This document shows positions 1 to 8,850 of a stretch of DNA of 55,383 nt, one piece after another. The stretch lies in contig JAKSTW010000010.1 of NCBI GenBank assembly GCA_024402405.1, positions 1-55,383 on the forward strand. The letters are read 5' to 3'. Position 1 is the first letter of the stretch. The number at the start of each line of letters is the position of its first letter. Under the pieces are notes generated by a model, which was given only the letters and a program-made list of their open reading frames with translations, did no database searches and was not told the DNA's origin. The DNA comes from Spirochaetia bacterium. Its GTDB lineage: Bacteria; Spirochaetota; Spirochaetia; CADAEX01. The translations under genes were made by a program, and so were the position numbers.

Positions 1-124
1 CACATTTAATATCTTGATGAACTGTTTATAGGCTTACAGCAGCATCTATATGTTATATTACTGTCCCATTATGGCACGCCAGCCTGATGGCAAGATATCG
101 ACTCAGGGCTGCACCACACTGTGG
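1..124. repeat. Mosaic intergenic repeat, copy A
   Basis: Positions 1-76 match 41240-41315 almost base for base, sharing the stretch around TGAACTGTTTATAGGCTT and the block ending TGTCCCATTATGGCA. Positions 90-124 share GCAAGATATCGACTCAGGGC with 34072-34107 and partly with 21967-21994. In the other copies the last block forms a CAGGGC...GCCCTG hairpin; here the right arm is degenerate. It lies upstream of a lipoprotein gene, as copies B and C do. Confidence 0.8.
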
Positions 125-189
125 ATTATCTCCTGAAACAGCAGGGATAAACTTATCCAAAGTATATGTATTAATAATCTACACTAAAA

Positions 190-218
190 TTCACAAAATC
201 TTATAAAGCCGTTATGTT
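190..218 (+). promoter_or_regulatory. Possible sigma70-type promoter of the 268-1239 gene
   Basis: TTCACA (190-195) and TATGTT (213-218) are separated by 17 bases, about 50 bases before the start codon. The match to consensus is partial, so this is a suggestion only. Confidence 0.35.
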
Positions 219-267
219 TCGCATCCGATATATTTACTGGGTATTTACCAATTAAAAAGGACGGAAA

Positions 268-1239
268 ATGAAAAAGTATCTGATTATTTTGCTTGCATTG
301 ATCGTATGCTCTGTTTTCACAGCCTGTTCTGACGGAAGCGGCTACAAGGCACCGGAAATAACAGTTCCTGTGACACTGGGCGCTAACGGAGGAACTGCAG
401 CCGGAACGGCTGTGGCTGTGGTCGGAAAATCAGCTTTGAAAATAACTGCTGAGCCGGTGATGGAGAATTGTACTGTTGAGGGATATTACAGTTCAAAGGA
501 CTGTGATATCGAGGAAAAGATTGCTGATGGAGAGGGCAATCTGGAAAAGAACACCATTTATACAGATGGCAATGGAAACTGGACATTCAATACAGATAGT
601 CCTGTAACATTATATCCTAAATGGGAGATCGCCAAATTTGAGGTAGGCGGTCGTATCTTCTATATCGGTGCTGATAACGGAGCCACATATAAGTTCTATG
701 ACAAGGACAAAAAAGAGCTTGAAGTCGATCTTTCAAGTTATGTTATAGAAACCAGCAGAACTCTGGACAGTGCTGTTTATTACAGTGTTGAGAATAAAGG
801 AGCTGCTGACAGGATCTATGTCGCAAACCTGGACTTTGATGATTCTGTTTACCTGTGGGCTTCTAAAAACGAAGTAGTTGCCAATACTGATGGAATAGGT
901 ACCGGAAAGACAAATACAGAGACATTGGCTGCCAATGCTGATTACAATGTTGCGGGTACGATCTGGAAAGCCATAAATGATCTGAACGGAGATACCGGCG
1001 ACTGGTTCATTCCTGCAAACGAGGAATTGGAGATCCTTGCTGATCTGGTAGGAATCACATCTGCTCCTCTGAAAGAATCATGGGAAGATCTGGCAGGTTT
1101 TTTTGGGTATGATTTGTGGTCCAGTACAGGATTCGGTGAAAGTGAAAGTAAAGCACGATTCTGGGAAATCTCAAGCAAGGCTATGAATAATTGTGCTAAA
1201 AATTCATCTTTGCGTATGCTGCCTGTAAGGTCATTCTGA
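268..1239 (+). CDS. Surface lipoprotein with InlB-type repeat and lectin-like C-terminal domain
   Basis: A 323-residue predicted lipoprotein. The signal peptide ends in the lipobox FTAC, with the lipidated Cys at residue 20. Residues about 32-118 look like a bacterial InlB B-type (Flg_new / Listeria-Bacteroides) repeat, including DGNGNWTF and the closing LYPKW. The rest resembles the DUF1566 / Fibrobacter major paralogous (FISUMP) group: a GRIFYIGADNG strand, a DWFIPANEEL motif, and a final segment with LWSST and a closing RMLPVRSF. RBS AAAAGGACGG lies just before ATG. It stands alone between a repeat and a terminator. Its ligand is unknown; surface binding or adhesion is inference. Confidence 0.75.
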   Translation: MKKYLIILLALIVCSVFTACSDGSGYKAPEITVPVTLGANGGTAAGTAVAVVGKSALKITAEPVMENCTVEGYYSSKDCDIEEKIADGEGNLEKNTIYTDGNGNWTFNTDSPVTLYPKWEIAKFEVGGRIFYIGADNGATYKFYDKDKKELEVDLSSYVIETSRTLDSAVYYSVENKGAADRIYVANLDFDDSVYLWASKNEVVANTDGIGTGKTNTETLAANADYNVAGTIWKAINDLNGDTGDWFIPANEELEILADLVGITSAPLKESWEDLAGFFGYDLWSSTGFGESESKARFWEISSKAMNNCAKNSSLRMLPVRSF

Positions 1240-1257
1240 TCTTTTGGACATGATATT

Positions 1258-1290
1258 GCCTGTCTGATGCTTATGTCGGACAGGCTTTTT
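1258..1290 (+). terminator. Rho-independent terminator
   Basis: The arms GCCTGTC and GACAGGC are extended by partial pairing around TGATGCTTATGTCG and followed directly by six T. It ends the lipoprotein transcript before the division operon promoter. Confidence 0.85.
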
Positions 1291-1371
1291 TATCTTTTCC
1301 TCATCTTCATTTCTGTTTAGTGAAAATCCTCTTAAAAAAATATTTTCCCTTAATTATCTGGAATTTAAAGG

Positions 1372-1400
1372 TTGACAATTTTCTCTCCGGAACCTAATAA
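1372..1400 (+). promoter_or_regulatory. Sigma70-type promoter of the mra/fts operon
   Basis: TTGACA at 1372-1377, exactly 17 bases, then TAATAA at 1395-1400. This is the only strong promoter before the long rightward division block. Confidence 0.75.
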
Positions 1401-1408
1401 TAGATTAA

Positions 1409-1445
1409 GTGGTAAATTGTGGTAGATTTTGGTAGTTAAGTGGTA
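1409..1445 (+). promoter_or_regulatory. MraZ operator: four direct GTGGTA boxes
   Basis: GTGGTA (1409-1414), GTGGTA (1419-1424), TTGGTA (1429-1434) and GTGGTA (1440-1445) repeat with 10, 10 and 11 bp phasing between the -10 box and the mraZ start. MraZ proteins are known to bind direct G-rich repeats about one helical turn apart in their own promoters, so autoregulation of the division operon is likely. Confidence 0.75.
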
Positions 1446-1452
1446 ATAAGTA

Positions 1453-1881
1453 GTGATTTATTGGAATAACTTGGATGATAAAGGAAGAATAATGCTCCCG
1501 GCCGGACTTAGGTCCGAAATGGGAAATACTCTCTATATCACTCAGGGAATTGACCGCTGTTTATGGGTCTTCTCGGAAGAGCAGTGGAAAAAGATCTCTG
1601 ATGAAATAAGCCGTTCCACATCCATTTTCCAGTCAAAAGCCCGTATCCTCATGCGCCGTATTCTGGCGCCTGCTCAGGAGATCGAGATCGACAAGACCGG
1701 AAGGATCAATATTTCACCGGCACTTCGCCAATATGCAGGCCTTTCAAAGGAATGCGCAGTCTTAAGCATGAACACTTACGTGGAAATTTGGGATAAAGCT
1801 GTTTACGACAAATACTGGGAGGAGAACGAATCAGCTTTTCAGGATGCTGCGGAGGATCTTGGGAAATTGATTTCTATGTAG
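1453..1881 (+). CDS. mraZ: Transcriptional regulator MraZ
   Basis: 142 residues, the usual MraZ length, with two SpoVT/AbrB-like halves. The first carries LDDKGRIMLPAGLR and the second DKTGRINISPALR, the two swapped-hairpin signatures. It begins with GTG; no better start exists, and the RBS is weak. It is first in the mra/fts operon and sits directly behind four boxes that fit its binding pattern. It is expected to bind DNA as a ring-shaped oligomer and repress its own operon. The rsmH start lies one base past its stop. Confidence 0.95.
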   Translation: MIYWNNLDDKGRIMLPAGLRSEMGNTLYITQGIDRCLWVFSEEQWKKISDEISRSTSIFQSKARILMRRILAPAQEIEIDKTGRINISPALRQYAGLSKECAVLSMNTYVEIWDKAVYDKYWEENESAFQDAAEDLGKLISM

Positions 1882-1882
1882 A

Positions 1883-2827
1883 ATGGAAATAGTTCATTAT
1901 TCTGTTCTGAAAAATGAAGTTGTCTCTTTTTTGAAGCCTGACAGACCGGGTGAGCTCTTTGTGGACTGCACTACCGGTGAGGGAGGGCATTCTGAGGCAC
2001 TGCTGTCTGCATATCCTGATATTGAGCTGACATGTCTGGATACAGATGCCGGCATTCTTGGCATAGCACAGCAGCGGCTGGAACCTTTTCATGGCCGCGT
2101 CAGTTTCTGCAACACATGGTTCAACAATTATTTTGAGAATTATCCTGCCGACATGAGGCGTCCTGATAAGATCCTGTTCGACCTGGGCATATCCACATAT
2201 CATTATGAGAAGTCGGGCCGCGGATTCTCTTTCCGGAAGGATGAGCCGCTTTCAATGCAGTTAGGGAGCGGGATGGAAGTTTCTGCCGGTGATATGGTGA
2301 ACAACTATCCGGCCGATAAGCTGGCTGACATCATCTACGATTTCGGTGAGGAGCGGTATTCCAGGCGTATTGCCAGAGCTATTGAGGAATACCGTGAGAA
2401 TAAGACGATAGAGACATCGGCTGAACTGGCTGAAATAATCTATAAGGCTGTTCCGGAGGTTTACAGATATGGGAAGATCCATCCTGCCACCAGAACTTTC
2501 CAGGCATTGCGCATTGCTGTGAACGGAGAGCTGGCGCGTCTGCCAAAGGCTCTGGGAAAGGCTCTGGAAGTGCTGAATCCGGGTGGAGTGATCGCTGTCA
2601 TAACTTTCCATTCTCTGGAAGACCGTATAGTGAAACAGTTCTTCAAGGAGAAAAACAGAAACTGCATCTGCCCTGATAATGCTCCCAGATGTGTATGCGG
2701 CGGGAACAACCGGGTGGTCGATATTCTTACTAAAAAACCGGTATGTCCTTCGGAACAGGAAGTGGGAGAAAATTCTCCTTCCAGAAGTGCCAAGCTCAGA
2801 GTGGTGAGAAAGGTGGTCAGATCATGA
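1883..2827 (+). CDS. rsmH: 16S rRNA (cytosine1402-N4)-methyltransferase
   Basis: 314 residues, normal RsmH (MraW) length. It opens with the typical HYSVLKNEVV segment. The SAM-binding motif is DCTTGEGGHSEALL at about residue 28, and the catalytic-region segment FHSLEDRIVKQFF is near residue 240. Four Cys in the CICPDNAPRCVCGG region resemble the family's late Cys cluster. It methylates C1402 of 16S rRNA. The stop overlaps the ftsL start as ATGA, so translation is probably coupled. Confidence 0.96.
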   Translation: MEIVHYSVLKNEVVSFLKPDRPGELFVDCTTGEGGHSEALLSAYPDIELTCLDTDAGILGIAQQRLEPFHGRVSFCNTWFNNYFENYPADMRRPDKILFDLGISTYHYEKSGRGFSFRKDEPLSMQLGSGMEVSAGDMVNNYPADKLADIIYDFGEERYSRRIARAIEEYRENKTIETSAELAEIIYKAVPEVYRYGKIHPATRTFQALRIAVNGELARLPKALGKALEVLNPGGVIAVITFHSLEDRIVKQFFKEKNRNCICPDNAPRCVCGGNNRVVDILTKKPVCPSEQEVGENSPSRSAKLRVVRKVVRS

Positions 2828-3135
2828 GAATGAATAATATGATGAGGGTTGGAATTTTTCTGGCGATATGCGTTCTGATGGGATTGTTCTTTATGAATGT
2901 TTACCAGGGATACAGATATGAGCGGCTGGATGCTGAGGTGACTCAGTATGAGAAGCAGCAGAAAGATATTTATGAGGATAACAAACAGGTCGTTGATACT
3001 CTGTCTGTTCTGGAATCACCGGAGATGGTGAAGAAGGTGGCTGACAAAATGGGATTGCACAGTGCCTCACCGGATCAGACTATAATAATCGATACAAGGA
3101 GTCATGTAGGATCGGATGAAAACAGGAAAGAATGA
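2824..3135 (+). CDS. ftsL: FtsL-like septum protein
   Basis: 103 residues. The start at 2824 was chosen because it forms an ATGA overlap with rsmH and has AAGGTGG upstream. The layout is a short cytoplasmic tail, one membrane helix at about residues 8-25, then a coiled-coil-like periplasmic part with many E, K and Q. FtsL is poorly conserved in sequence, so the call rests on topology, size and position between rsmH and murF. Unlike in many bacteria, no ftsI (transpeptidase) gene follows. Confidence 0.75.
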   Translation: MRMNNMMRVGIFLAICVLMGLFFMNVYQGYRYERLDAEVTQYEKQQKDIYEDNKQVVDTLSVLESPEMVKKVADKMGLHSASPDQTIIIDTRSHVGSDENRKE

Positions 3136-4501
3136 AATAGCTCTTTCCATTGATGAAATAGTCAGGGCATTGAATGGAACCCTGATGTCTTCTGGGGAGG
3201 GGACAGAATTTACAGGTGTATATACAGACTCAAGAGAAGTGATGCCGGGAGGTATTTTTTTCGCATTGGAAGGGGAGAATACCGATGGTCATAAGTTCGT
3301 CTGCGGAGCTGCTGCCCGCGGTGCATCTCTGTGCATCATACATAAGTCTGCACCTGATATCGAGAAAGAGATAGATAAAGGCAGCTGTACCATTATCATG
3401 GTCGATGACACGCTTAAAGCGCTGCAGCAGCTGGCAGCATATTATAGAAATAAATTTCCTCAGCTTATCACTGTGGGTATCACAGGAAGCAGCGGAAAGA
3501 CCACCACAAAAGAACTTACAGGAAAAATTCTCTCCGGACTTGGTGCTACTGTCATGACCCGCGGAAACCTTAACTCAGAGATAGGGTTGCCTGTCTCCAT
3601 GTTCAGCATCCGGGATCATCACAGATACGGTGTGTTCGAGATGGGGATCAACCATGAGGGTGAGATGGATGTTCTTGTGAATATTCTCCATCCGCAGCTG
3701 GCGGTGGTGACAAATATCGGTACAGCCCATATCGGAATCCTGGGATCTCAGGACAATATAGCTGCGGAAAAGGGAAAGATCTTCAGCCGCAATCCAGATC
3801 TGCAGATGGGATTTGTATTTGAGAATGATGGCTACAGAGATTATCTGAAAGAGTTGGCAGGCGGAAAGATGACTTTCTATGGTGCTGACTCCATGGTGAC
3901 AGATCTGAGACTTGACGGTATATCCGGTTCCAGCTTCAGACTTGGGGACACTGACATCAGACTGCCTCTTGTGGGACGCTACAATGTGAACAATGCCATG
4001 GCTGCCATAGCTGTGGGACAGTATCTGAAGGCAGATGAGAAGCAGATAAAGGCTGCGCTGGAGAGTGCTGGAACCATGTTCGGACGTGGTGAGATATACG
4101 ATCTGAATGGGATCCGTGTGCTGTGTGACTGCTATAATGCTAATTTCGAGGCTGTAAAAGCTGTGATTTCCTTTGCAGGAGAGGTCTGCGGGAATGACCG
4201 GCTGGTGCTGGCATTGGGCTCACTGCTGGAACTGGGTGACTCATCCGACATGATCCACAGGAATATAGGAAGTCTGGTGAAAGAATCCGGAGCAGCCGGA
4301 GTTTTCCTTTTTGGAAAAGAGATGAGGGCTGCTTATGATGTGCTGAAAGATAATGCATCCGGAAAAGTTTTCTGGAGCGATGATTATAAGAAACTTGAGT
4401 GCTCTTTCCTGGAGTTTGTGAGACCTGGTGACTTTGCTGTGATAAAAGGTTCCAGGGGAATGGCTATGGAAAGACTTGTGGAAGGACTGAAAAATGCTTA
4501 A
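3116..4501 (+). CDS. murF: UDP-MurNAc-tripeptide:D-Ala-D-Ala ligase
   Basis: 461 residues. MurF adds the D-Ala-D-Ala dipeptide to UDP-MurNAc-tripeptide using ATP. The N-terminal domain carries TDSREVMPGGIFFAL. The P-loop GSSGKTTTKEL lies near residue 122, followed by RGNLNSEIGLP, FEMGINHEGEMD and the C-terminal-domain segment CDCYNANFEAV. It overlaps ftsL by 20 bases and mraY by 8. murE, often its neighbour, is absent here. Confidence 0.95.
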   Translation: MKTGKNEIALSIDEIVRALNGTLMSSGEGTEFTGVYTDSREVMPGGIFFALEGENTDGHKFVCGAAARGASLCIIHKSAPDIEKEIDKGSCTIIMVDDTLKALQQLAAYYRNKFPQLITVGITGSSGKTTTKELTGKILSGLGATVMTRGNLNSEIGLPVSMFSIRDHHRYGVFEMGINHEGEMDVLVNILHPQLAVVTNIGTAHIGILGSQDNIAAEKGKIFSRNPDLQMGFVFENDGYRDYLKELAGGKMTFYGADSMVTDLRLDGISGSSFRLGDTDIRLPLVGRYNVNNAMAAIAVGQYLKADEKQIKAALESAGTMFGRGEIYDLNGIRVLCDCYNANFEAVKAVISFAGEVCGNDRLVLALGSLLELGDSSDMIHRNIGSLVKESGAAGVFLFGKEMRAAYDVLKDNASGKVFWSDDYKKLECSFLEFVRPGDFAVIKGSRGMAMERLVEGLKNA

Positions 4502-5552
4502 GGATTTATTCTCACAGATAAATATTTTTAAATATATCACATTCAGAGCTGCCTATGCAGCAGTCACTGCGCTGGTGATATCACTGGTCATGGGACCGAA
4601 AGTCATTGATTTCCTGCGGAAAGAGAAGCTTGGTCAGGAAGTGCGTGATGACGGTCCTCAGACACACAAGGTGAAGAGCGGAACTCCTACCATGGGCGGC
4701 GTGCTTATAATCTTTGCCCTGGTGATTTCCATATTGCTTTGGCAGGATATGCACAACAGTTTCACATGGATCACACTTTTTGCCATTCTGGGATTTGGCG
4801 GTGTTGGCTTTGCTGATGATTACCTGAAGATCTACAGAAAGAATACTGAAGGACTGAAGCCAAGACTGAAGATCGCCGGTCAGCTGGGTGTGTCTCTTCT
4901 GATAGTCCTTTTTATTTATTTCAACAGAACTGAGAATACGACTCTCCTTTATTTACCGTTCTTCAAGAATGCGGTGCTGGATCTTTCATGGCTGTATATA
5001 CCTTTCGGTGTCATCATCCTTATTGGCGCATCAAATGCGGTGAATCTGACTGATGGTCTGGACGGTCTGGCCATAGGACTGGTTTTTCTGGTCAGCATAG
5101 CATTTGCAATTCTGGCGTATATCACCGGAAGAATTGATTATGCCGAATATCTGGCTGTTCCTTATGTGGCAGGTTCCGGTGAGCTGACAGTGCTGAGTCT
5201 GGCACTGGTGGGCGCTTCCATCGGGTTCCTGTGGTTCAACTGTCATCCGGCACAGGTATTCATGGGTGATACAGGAAGTCTGATGCTGGGCGGAATCATC
5301 GGTGTCATGGCTCTGCTCCTGAAGAAAGAGATCCTTCTTATTATAATTGGCGGTGTTTTTGTGATCGAAGCTCTGTCTGTCATAATTCAGGTAGCATCAT
5401 TCAAACTCCGCGGCAAAAGAGTGTTTAAAATGGCTCCTATCCATCATCATTTTGAGATGCTTGGATGGAAGGAAACCAAAGTGGTGATCCGTTTCTGGAT
5501 CATCGGAGGACTTTTTGTAATATTAAGTCTCTCCACATTGAAGATTCAGTGA
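4494..5552 (+). CDS. mraY: Phospho-MurNAc-pentapeptide translocase
   Basis: 352 residues with about ten membrane helices. MraY makes lipid I from UDP-MurNAc-pentapeptide and undecaprenyl phosphate at the inner face of the membrane. Diagnostic motifs are GTPTMGGVLII, the aspartates of FADDYLK, NLTDGLDGLA, FMGDTGSL and the histidine-rich MAPIHHHFE. The start overlaps the end of murF. Confidence 0.97.
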   Translation: MLKDLFSQINIFKYITFRAAYAAVTALVISLVMGPKVIDFLRKEKLGQEVRDDGPQTHKVKSGTPTMGGVLIIFALVISILLWQDMHNSFTWITLFAILGFGGVGFADDYLKIYRKNTEGLKPRLKIAGQLGVSLLIVLFIYFNRTENTTLLYLPFFKNAVLDLSWLYIPFGVIILIGASNAVNLTDGLDGLAIGLVFLVSIAFAILAYITGRIDYAEYLAVPYVAGSGELTVLSLALVGASIGFLWFNCHPAQVFMGDTGSLMLGGIIGVMALLLKKEILLIIIGGVFVIEALSVIIQVASFKLRGKRVFKMAPIHHHFEMLGWKETKVVIRFWIIGGLFVILSLSTLKIQ

Positions 5553-5567
5553 TTTATGGAAGGCAGA

Positions 5568-6713
5568 ATGAAAAATTTCATACTGGAAAGACAGCATAGA
5601 GAACCCATAGATATAATTCTCCTTATAACGATAGTTCTTCTGACAGGTATAGGACTGGCTATGCTGTTTTCTGCCTCATATATAAATGGCATTGCTCAGG
5701 ACGGGAATCCTGCCCATTTTCTGAAAACTCAGATAGTCACTGCCGTTGTCGGTATTATCGGTGGTCTTATTCTCTCAGCGCTTGGTCTGGAATTTCTGGC
5801 AGAAAAGAAGATCATACCGCTGGTGACTCTTGTCTGTGTCATTGTCTGTTTCATAACAGCTCTGATAGGACAGGAGATCAACGGAGCCAGAAGATGGCTT
5901 CTTATCGGAGGAATCTCTTTCCAGCCTTCAGAGTTGATGAAAATATGTCTGATCTTCTATATGGCTTTTGATTTTGTCAAACAGAATGATAGGAAAAACA
6001 GTGGAAATTACAGTCACAGTATCGTGATGATGATTCTGTGCTGTCTCAGTGTCATAGCAGAGAAAGACCTTTCCGGCACTATTTTCATAGGTGCTCTGGG
6101 AATGGCCATGCTGTGGGTCTCTCCTCTCAAAAAAGGTTGGCTGATACTCCTGGCGATTGCTGCTGTCGCACTTCTTGGACTGATGATCATACTGGAACCT
6201 TACAGAATGAAGAGAATGTTTGCATTTCTGAATCCTGACTGGGATCCTCAGGGAAACGGATTTCAGATAAGGATGGGACTGGCTACATTGGCCAGCGGCG
6301 GTTTCTGGGGAAAAGGAATAGGATGCAGCACTTTCAAGATGGGTGATCTGCCTGAAGCCATGTCTGACTATATTTTTGCCATTGTAGGTGAGGAACTGGG
6401 TTTTGTGGGAGTTTTCCTGATTCTGGCTCTTTTCTTATGCCTGGCATGGAGAGGATACAAGATGGCTATGGACTTTTATAAGGCTGGAGATAAATTCAGG
6501 TATTATCTGTCTTTTGGAATAACCACCAGCATTGTGTTCCAGGCACTTTCCAACATAGGTGTGGTAGGTTCTGTCCTTCCATGCACAGGAATTGCCATGC
6601 CGTTTTTCTCACAGGGTGGTTCATGCATGATGGTGACTATGATCATGAGTGTTTATCTGATAAATCTGTCCAGGGACAGAGGAAGTGACGGAGGAAATTA
6701 TGAGTACGATTGA
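5568..6713 (+). CDS. ftsW: FtsW, septal peptidoglycan glycosyltransferase (SEDS)
   Basis: About 381 residues and about ten membrane helices. SEDS proteins polymerise lipid II with a partner transpeptidase. Motifs are NGARRWL, FQPSELMKI, EKDLSGT in place of the common QPDLGT, and a final QGGSCMM region near the usual SYGGSS position. I chose ATG at 5568 over the in-frame ATG at 5556 because GGAAGGCAG sits correctly before it. The partner ftsI is not in this cluster, and murG, usual nearby, is also absent. Confidence 0.93.
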   Translation: MKNFILERQHREPIDIILLITIVLLTGIGLAMLFSASYINGIAQDGNPAHFLKTQIVTAVVGIIGGLILSALGLEFLAEKKIIPLVTLVCVIVCFITALIGQEINGARRWLLIGGISFQPSELMKICLIFYMAFDFVKQNDRKNSGNYSHSIVMMILCCLSVIAEKDLSGTIFIGALGMAMLWVSPLKKGWLILLAIAAVALLGLMIILEPYRMKRMFAFLNPDWDPQGNGFQIRMGLATLASGGFWGKGIGCSTFKMGDLPEAMSDYIFAIVGEELGFVGVFLILALFLCLAWRGYKMAMDFYKAGDKFRYYLSFGITTSIVFQALSNIGVVGSVLPCTGIAMPFFSQGGSCMMVTMIMSVYLINLSRDRGSDGGNYEYD

Positions 6714-7524
6714 TATATATTCAGATGGGTATTCTTCCGGTACCAGACACAGGAAGGTATTTTTCAGCGGAAAAGCAGTCATATTCATTTTACTGCTTCT
6801 GCTTGGAATAGTGGGGCTTGAGATATTCAGCCAGCTGGTTTTTGCTCCGGCTGTAAGCATAAAGAAAGTGGAGGTCGCTGTTTCTCCTGAGCTGGGTATG
6901 ACAGAGGCTGAGATTTCTGAACTGTCCGGTGTGAAAGGCGGAGAAAGTTTCTATGATGTGGATCCTGCTGAGATCGAGGACCGACTTATGAGCTTTGCCC
7001 CTATCAGCAAGGCTGTTGTCAGAAAGAAATTTCCTGCCACGATCGTCATGACTGTCACCGGTCGCCAGCCTTTTGCCCACAGTTTCATCATGTCCGGCGG
7101 CATATCTGTTCCTGTCACTATGGATAAAGAAGGTGTGATCTATCAGATCGGTAATACAAACTTTGACTCAAGGCTTCCTGTTGTTTCCGGATTTGATTTT
7201 GATGAGATCCAGCTTGGTGCCAGACTGCCCGAGACGATCATACCATATTTTTCCAGGCTGGAAGCAGTGCGTGAGGCAGTTCCTGTACTTTTCAACCAGA
7301 TATCAGAAATAAAATTTGACAGGAGAAAAGACGATCTTTTTGATGTTGTTCTTTATCCTGCCAATTCAAATATCAGAATAAGAACTAACCTGGATATGGA
7401 TGAGGCTCTGCTGCGCAAGATTTTTACTGTGCTGGATGTTGTTGAGAAGAATGGGATGCTTGGGAAGACAGATGAGCTGGATTTCAGAACAGGCAGAGTC
7501 ATATATAGGGTGAAGGAGAAATAA
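6700..7524 (+). CDS. ftsQ: FtsQ/DivIB-type division protein
   Basis: 274 residues from ATG 6700, preceded by GGAGGA; it overlaps the last 14 bases of ftsW. It has a cytoplasmic tail, one membrane helix at about residues 27-47, a POTRA-like domain beginning SIKKVEVAV, and the FtsQ/DivIB beta domain. It links FtsL and other divisome parts. Sequence conservation is low, as is usual for the family, and position between ftsW and ftsA supports the call. Confidence 0.88.
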   Translation: MSTIDIYSDGYSSGTRHRKVFFSGKAVIFILLLLLGIVGLEIFSQLVFAPAVSIKKVEVAVSPELGMTEAEISELSGVKGGESFYDVDPAEIEDRLMSFAPISKAVVRKKFPATIVMTVTGRQPFAHSFIMSGGISVPVTMDKEGVIYQIGNTNFDSRLPVVSGFDFDEIQLGARLPETIIPYFSRLEAVREAVPVLFNQISEIKFDRRKDDLFDVVLYPANSNIRIRTNLDMDEALLRKIFTVLDVVEKNGMLGKTDELDFRTGRVIYRVKEK

Positions 7525-7525
7525 T

Positions 7526-8815
7526 ATGGTTTCCGAAAAAATTGTTGTTGGTCTGGATATCGGTACAAGCAAGATCGCTGCTGTCATCGGTGAGTATGAA
7601 TACTCAGAGGACGGACGCCCAAGGCTGGAGATTATAGGAGCGGGAACCGCAGTTTCTGACGGAGTCCGCAATGGCGCTGTCATCAATATTGCCAAGACTG
7701 TGGATGGCATAACCAAGGCTGTGGAGGCTGCCCAGCAGATGTGCGGCAGGACTGTCACAGAGGTCATATGCGGACTGGGCGGTGATCATATAGAAGGATG
7801 CAATTCCAAAGGAAATATTGCCATTGGAGCAGGTACCAGACGGAAGACCCGGGAGGTGACTCCGGAGGACAAGGCCAGGGCCATTGAGTCTGCTTCTGCT
7901 GTGCCAGGTTCTGAGGACCGTATTACCGTTGCTCTGGATGACCGGGAATATATAGTGGACGGACACGGAAATATCAAGGATCCTGTCAATATGACCTGCA
8001 CCAGGCTGGAGGCTGAAGTTCATATAATCACAGGTTCCAGAACTGTGGTGAATAATATTGAGAGCTGCGGCGAAAAGGCCGGATATCATGTGGTCAGAAG
8101 TTTTCCTAACATCAAGGTCCTGACCCGTTCTGTGCTGACACCGGAGGAGAAGAATTCCTGTGTCATGATAATTGATATGGGTGCCGGGACAACTGATGTG
8201 ATGATCGCTGATGAGTGCAATGCATGTTTCACCAAGGTCATTCCTATGGGTGGAAATGATATCACAAAAGATCTGGCTTCTGTTCTCAAGCTTCCTGTGG
8301 AGATCGCAGAGAAGATAAAGATCAATCAGGTGGTATGCCATGAATCCAGTCTCGGTGCAGGAAACCAGCAGATCGTGCTTCCTATCTCTACCAACGGTTG
8401 GGCTGACAGAGTGATCTATACTCAGGATGCCTGTGAGATCGCAAAGGCCAGAGTATGGGAGATTTTCAATGAGATCTATAAGAGTCTGAAAGATACCGGA
8501 TATTATAAGATGATAACCAGCGGAATCGTCCTGACTGGCGGATGCGCTGATTTTCCAGGTATATGTGATTTTGCCAGTGAATTCTTCCAGCTGCCGGTGC
8601 GTGTCGGCAAACCTCTGGGACTGTCAGGAAAAGCTGTTGCCTTTGCTGAGCCGCGTTATGCTGCGGCAGTGGGACTGGCACGGCTGAAATTTGAGCTGGA
8701 TCTTGCCAGCGGAGAGAATGATGCCGGGCGCAGACATAAGACTGGATTTATTTCCCGGGGAGAAAAAGGAAAAAATATCAGCCGTGTTGGCTCATGGTTT
8801 AAGGATATATTCTGA
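7526..8815 (+). CDS. ftsA: Cell division protein FtsA
   Basis: 429 residues of the actin/Hsp70 ATPase fold. Phosphate-1 motif VGLDIGTSKIAAVIGE at the N-terminus, the MIIDMGAGTTDVMI phosphate-2 region, VLTGGCADFPGI adenosine motif, and a C-terminal amphipathic tail (SRVGSWFKDIF) of the kind that tethers FtsA to the membrane. FtsA anchors FtsZ. It follows ftsQ by one base and precedes ftsZ. Confidence 0.96.
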   Translation: MVSEKIVVGLDIGTSKIAAVIGEYEYSEDGRPRLEIIGAGTAVSDGVRNGAVINIAKTVDGITKAVEAAQQMCGRTVTEVICGLGGDHIEGCNSKGNIAIGAGTRRKTREVTPEDKARAIESASAVPGSEDRITVALDDREYIVDGHGNIKDPVNMTCTRLEAEVHIITGSRTVVNNIESCGEKAGYHVVRSFPNIKVLTRSVLTPEEKNSCVMIIDMGAGTTDVMIADECNACFTKVIPMGGNDITKDLASVLKLPVEIAEKIKINQVVCHESSLGAGNQQIVLPISTNGWADRVIYTQDACEIAKARVWEIFNEIYKSLKDTGYYKMITSGIVLTGGCADFPGICDFASEFFQLPVRVGKPLGLSGKAVAFAEPRYAAAVGLARLKFELDLASGENDAGRRHKTGFISRGEKGKNISRVGSWFKDIF

Positions 8816-8850
8816 AAAGAGGGTCTGCGGTTCATGCAGGGAGGGTGAAA

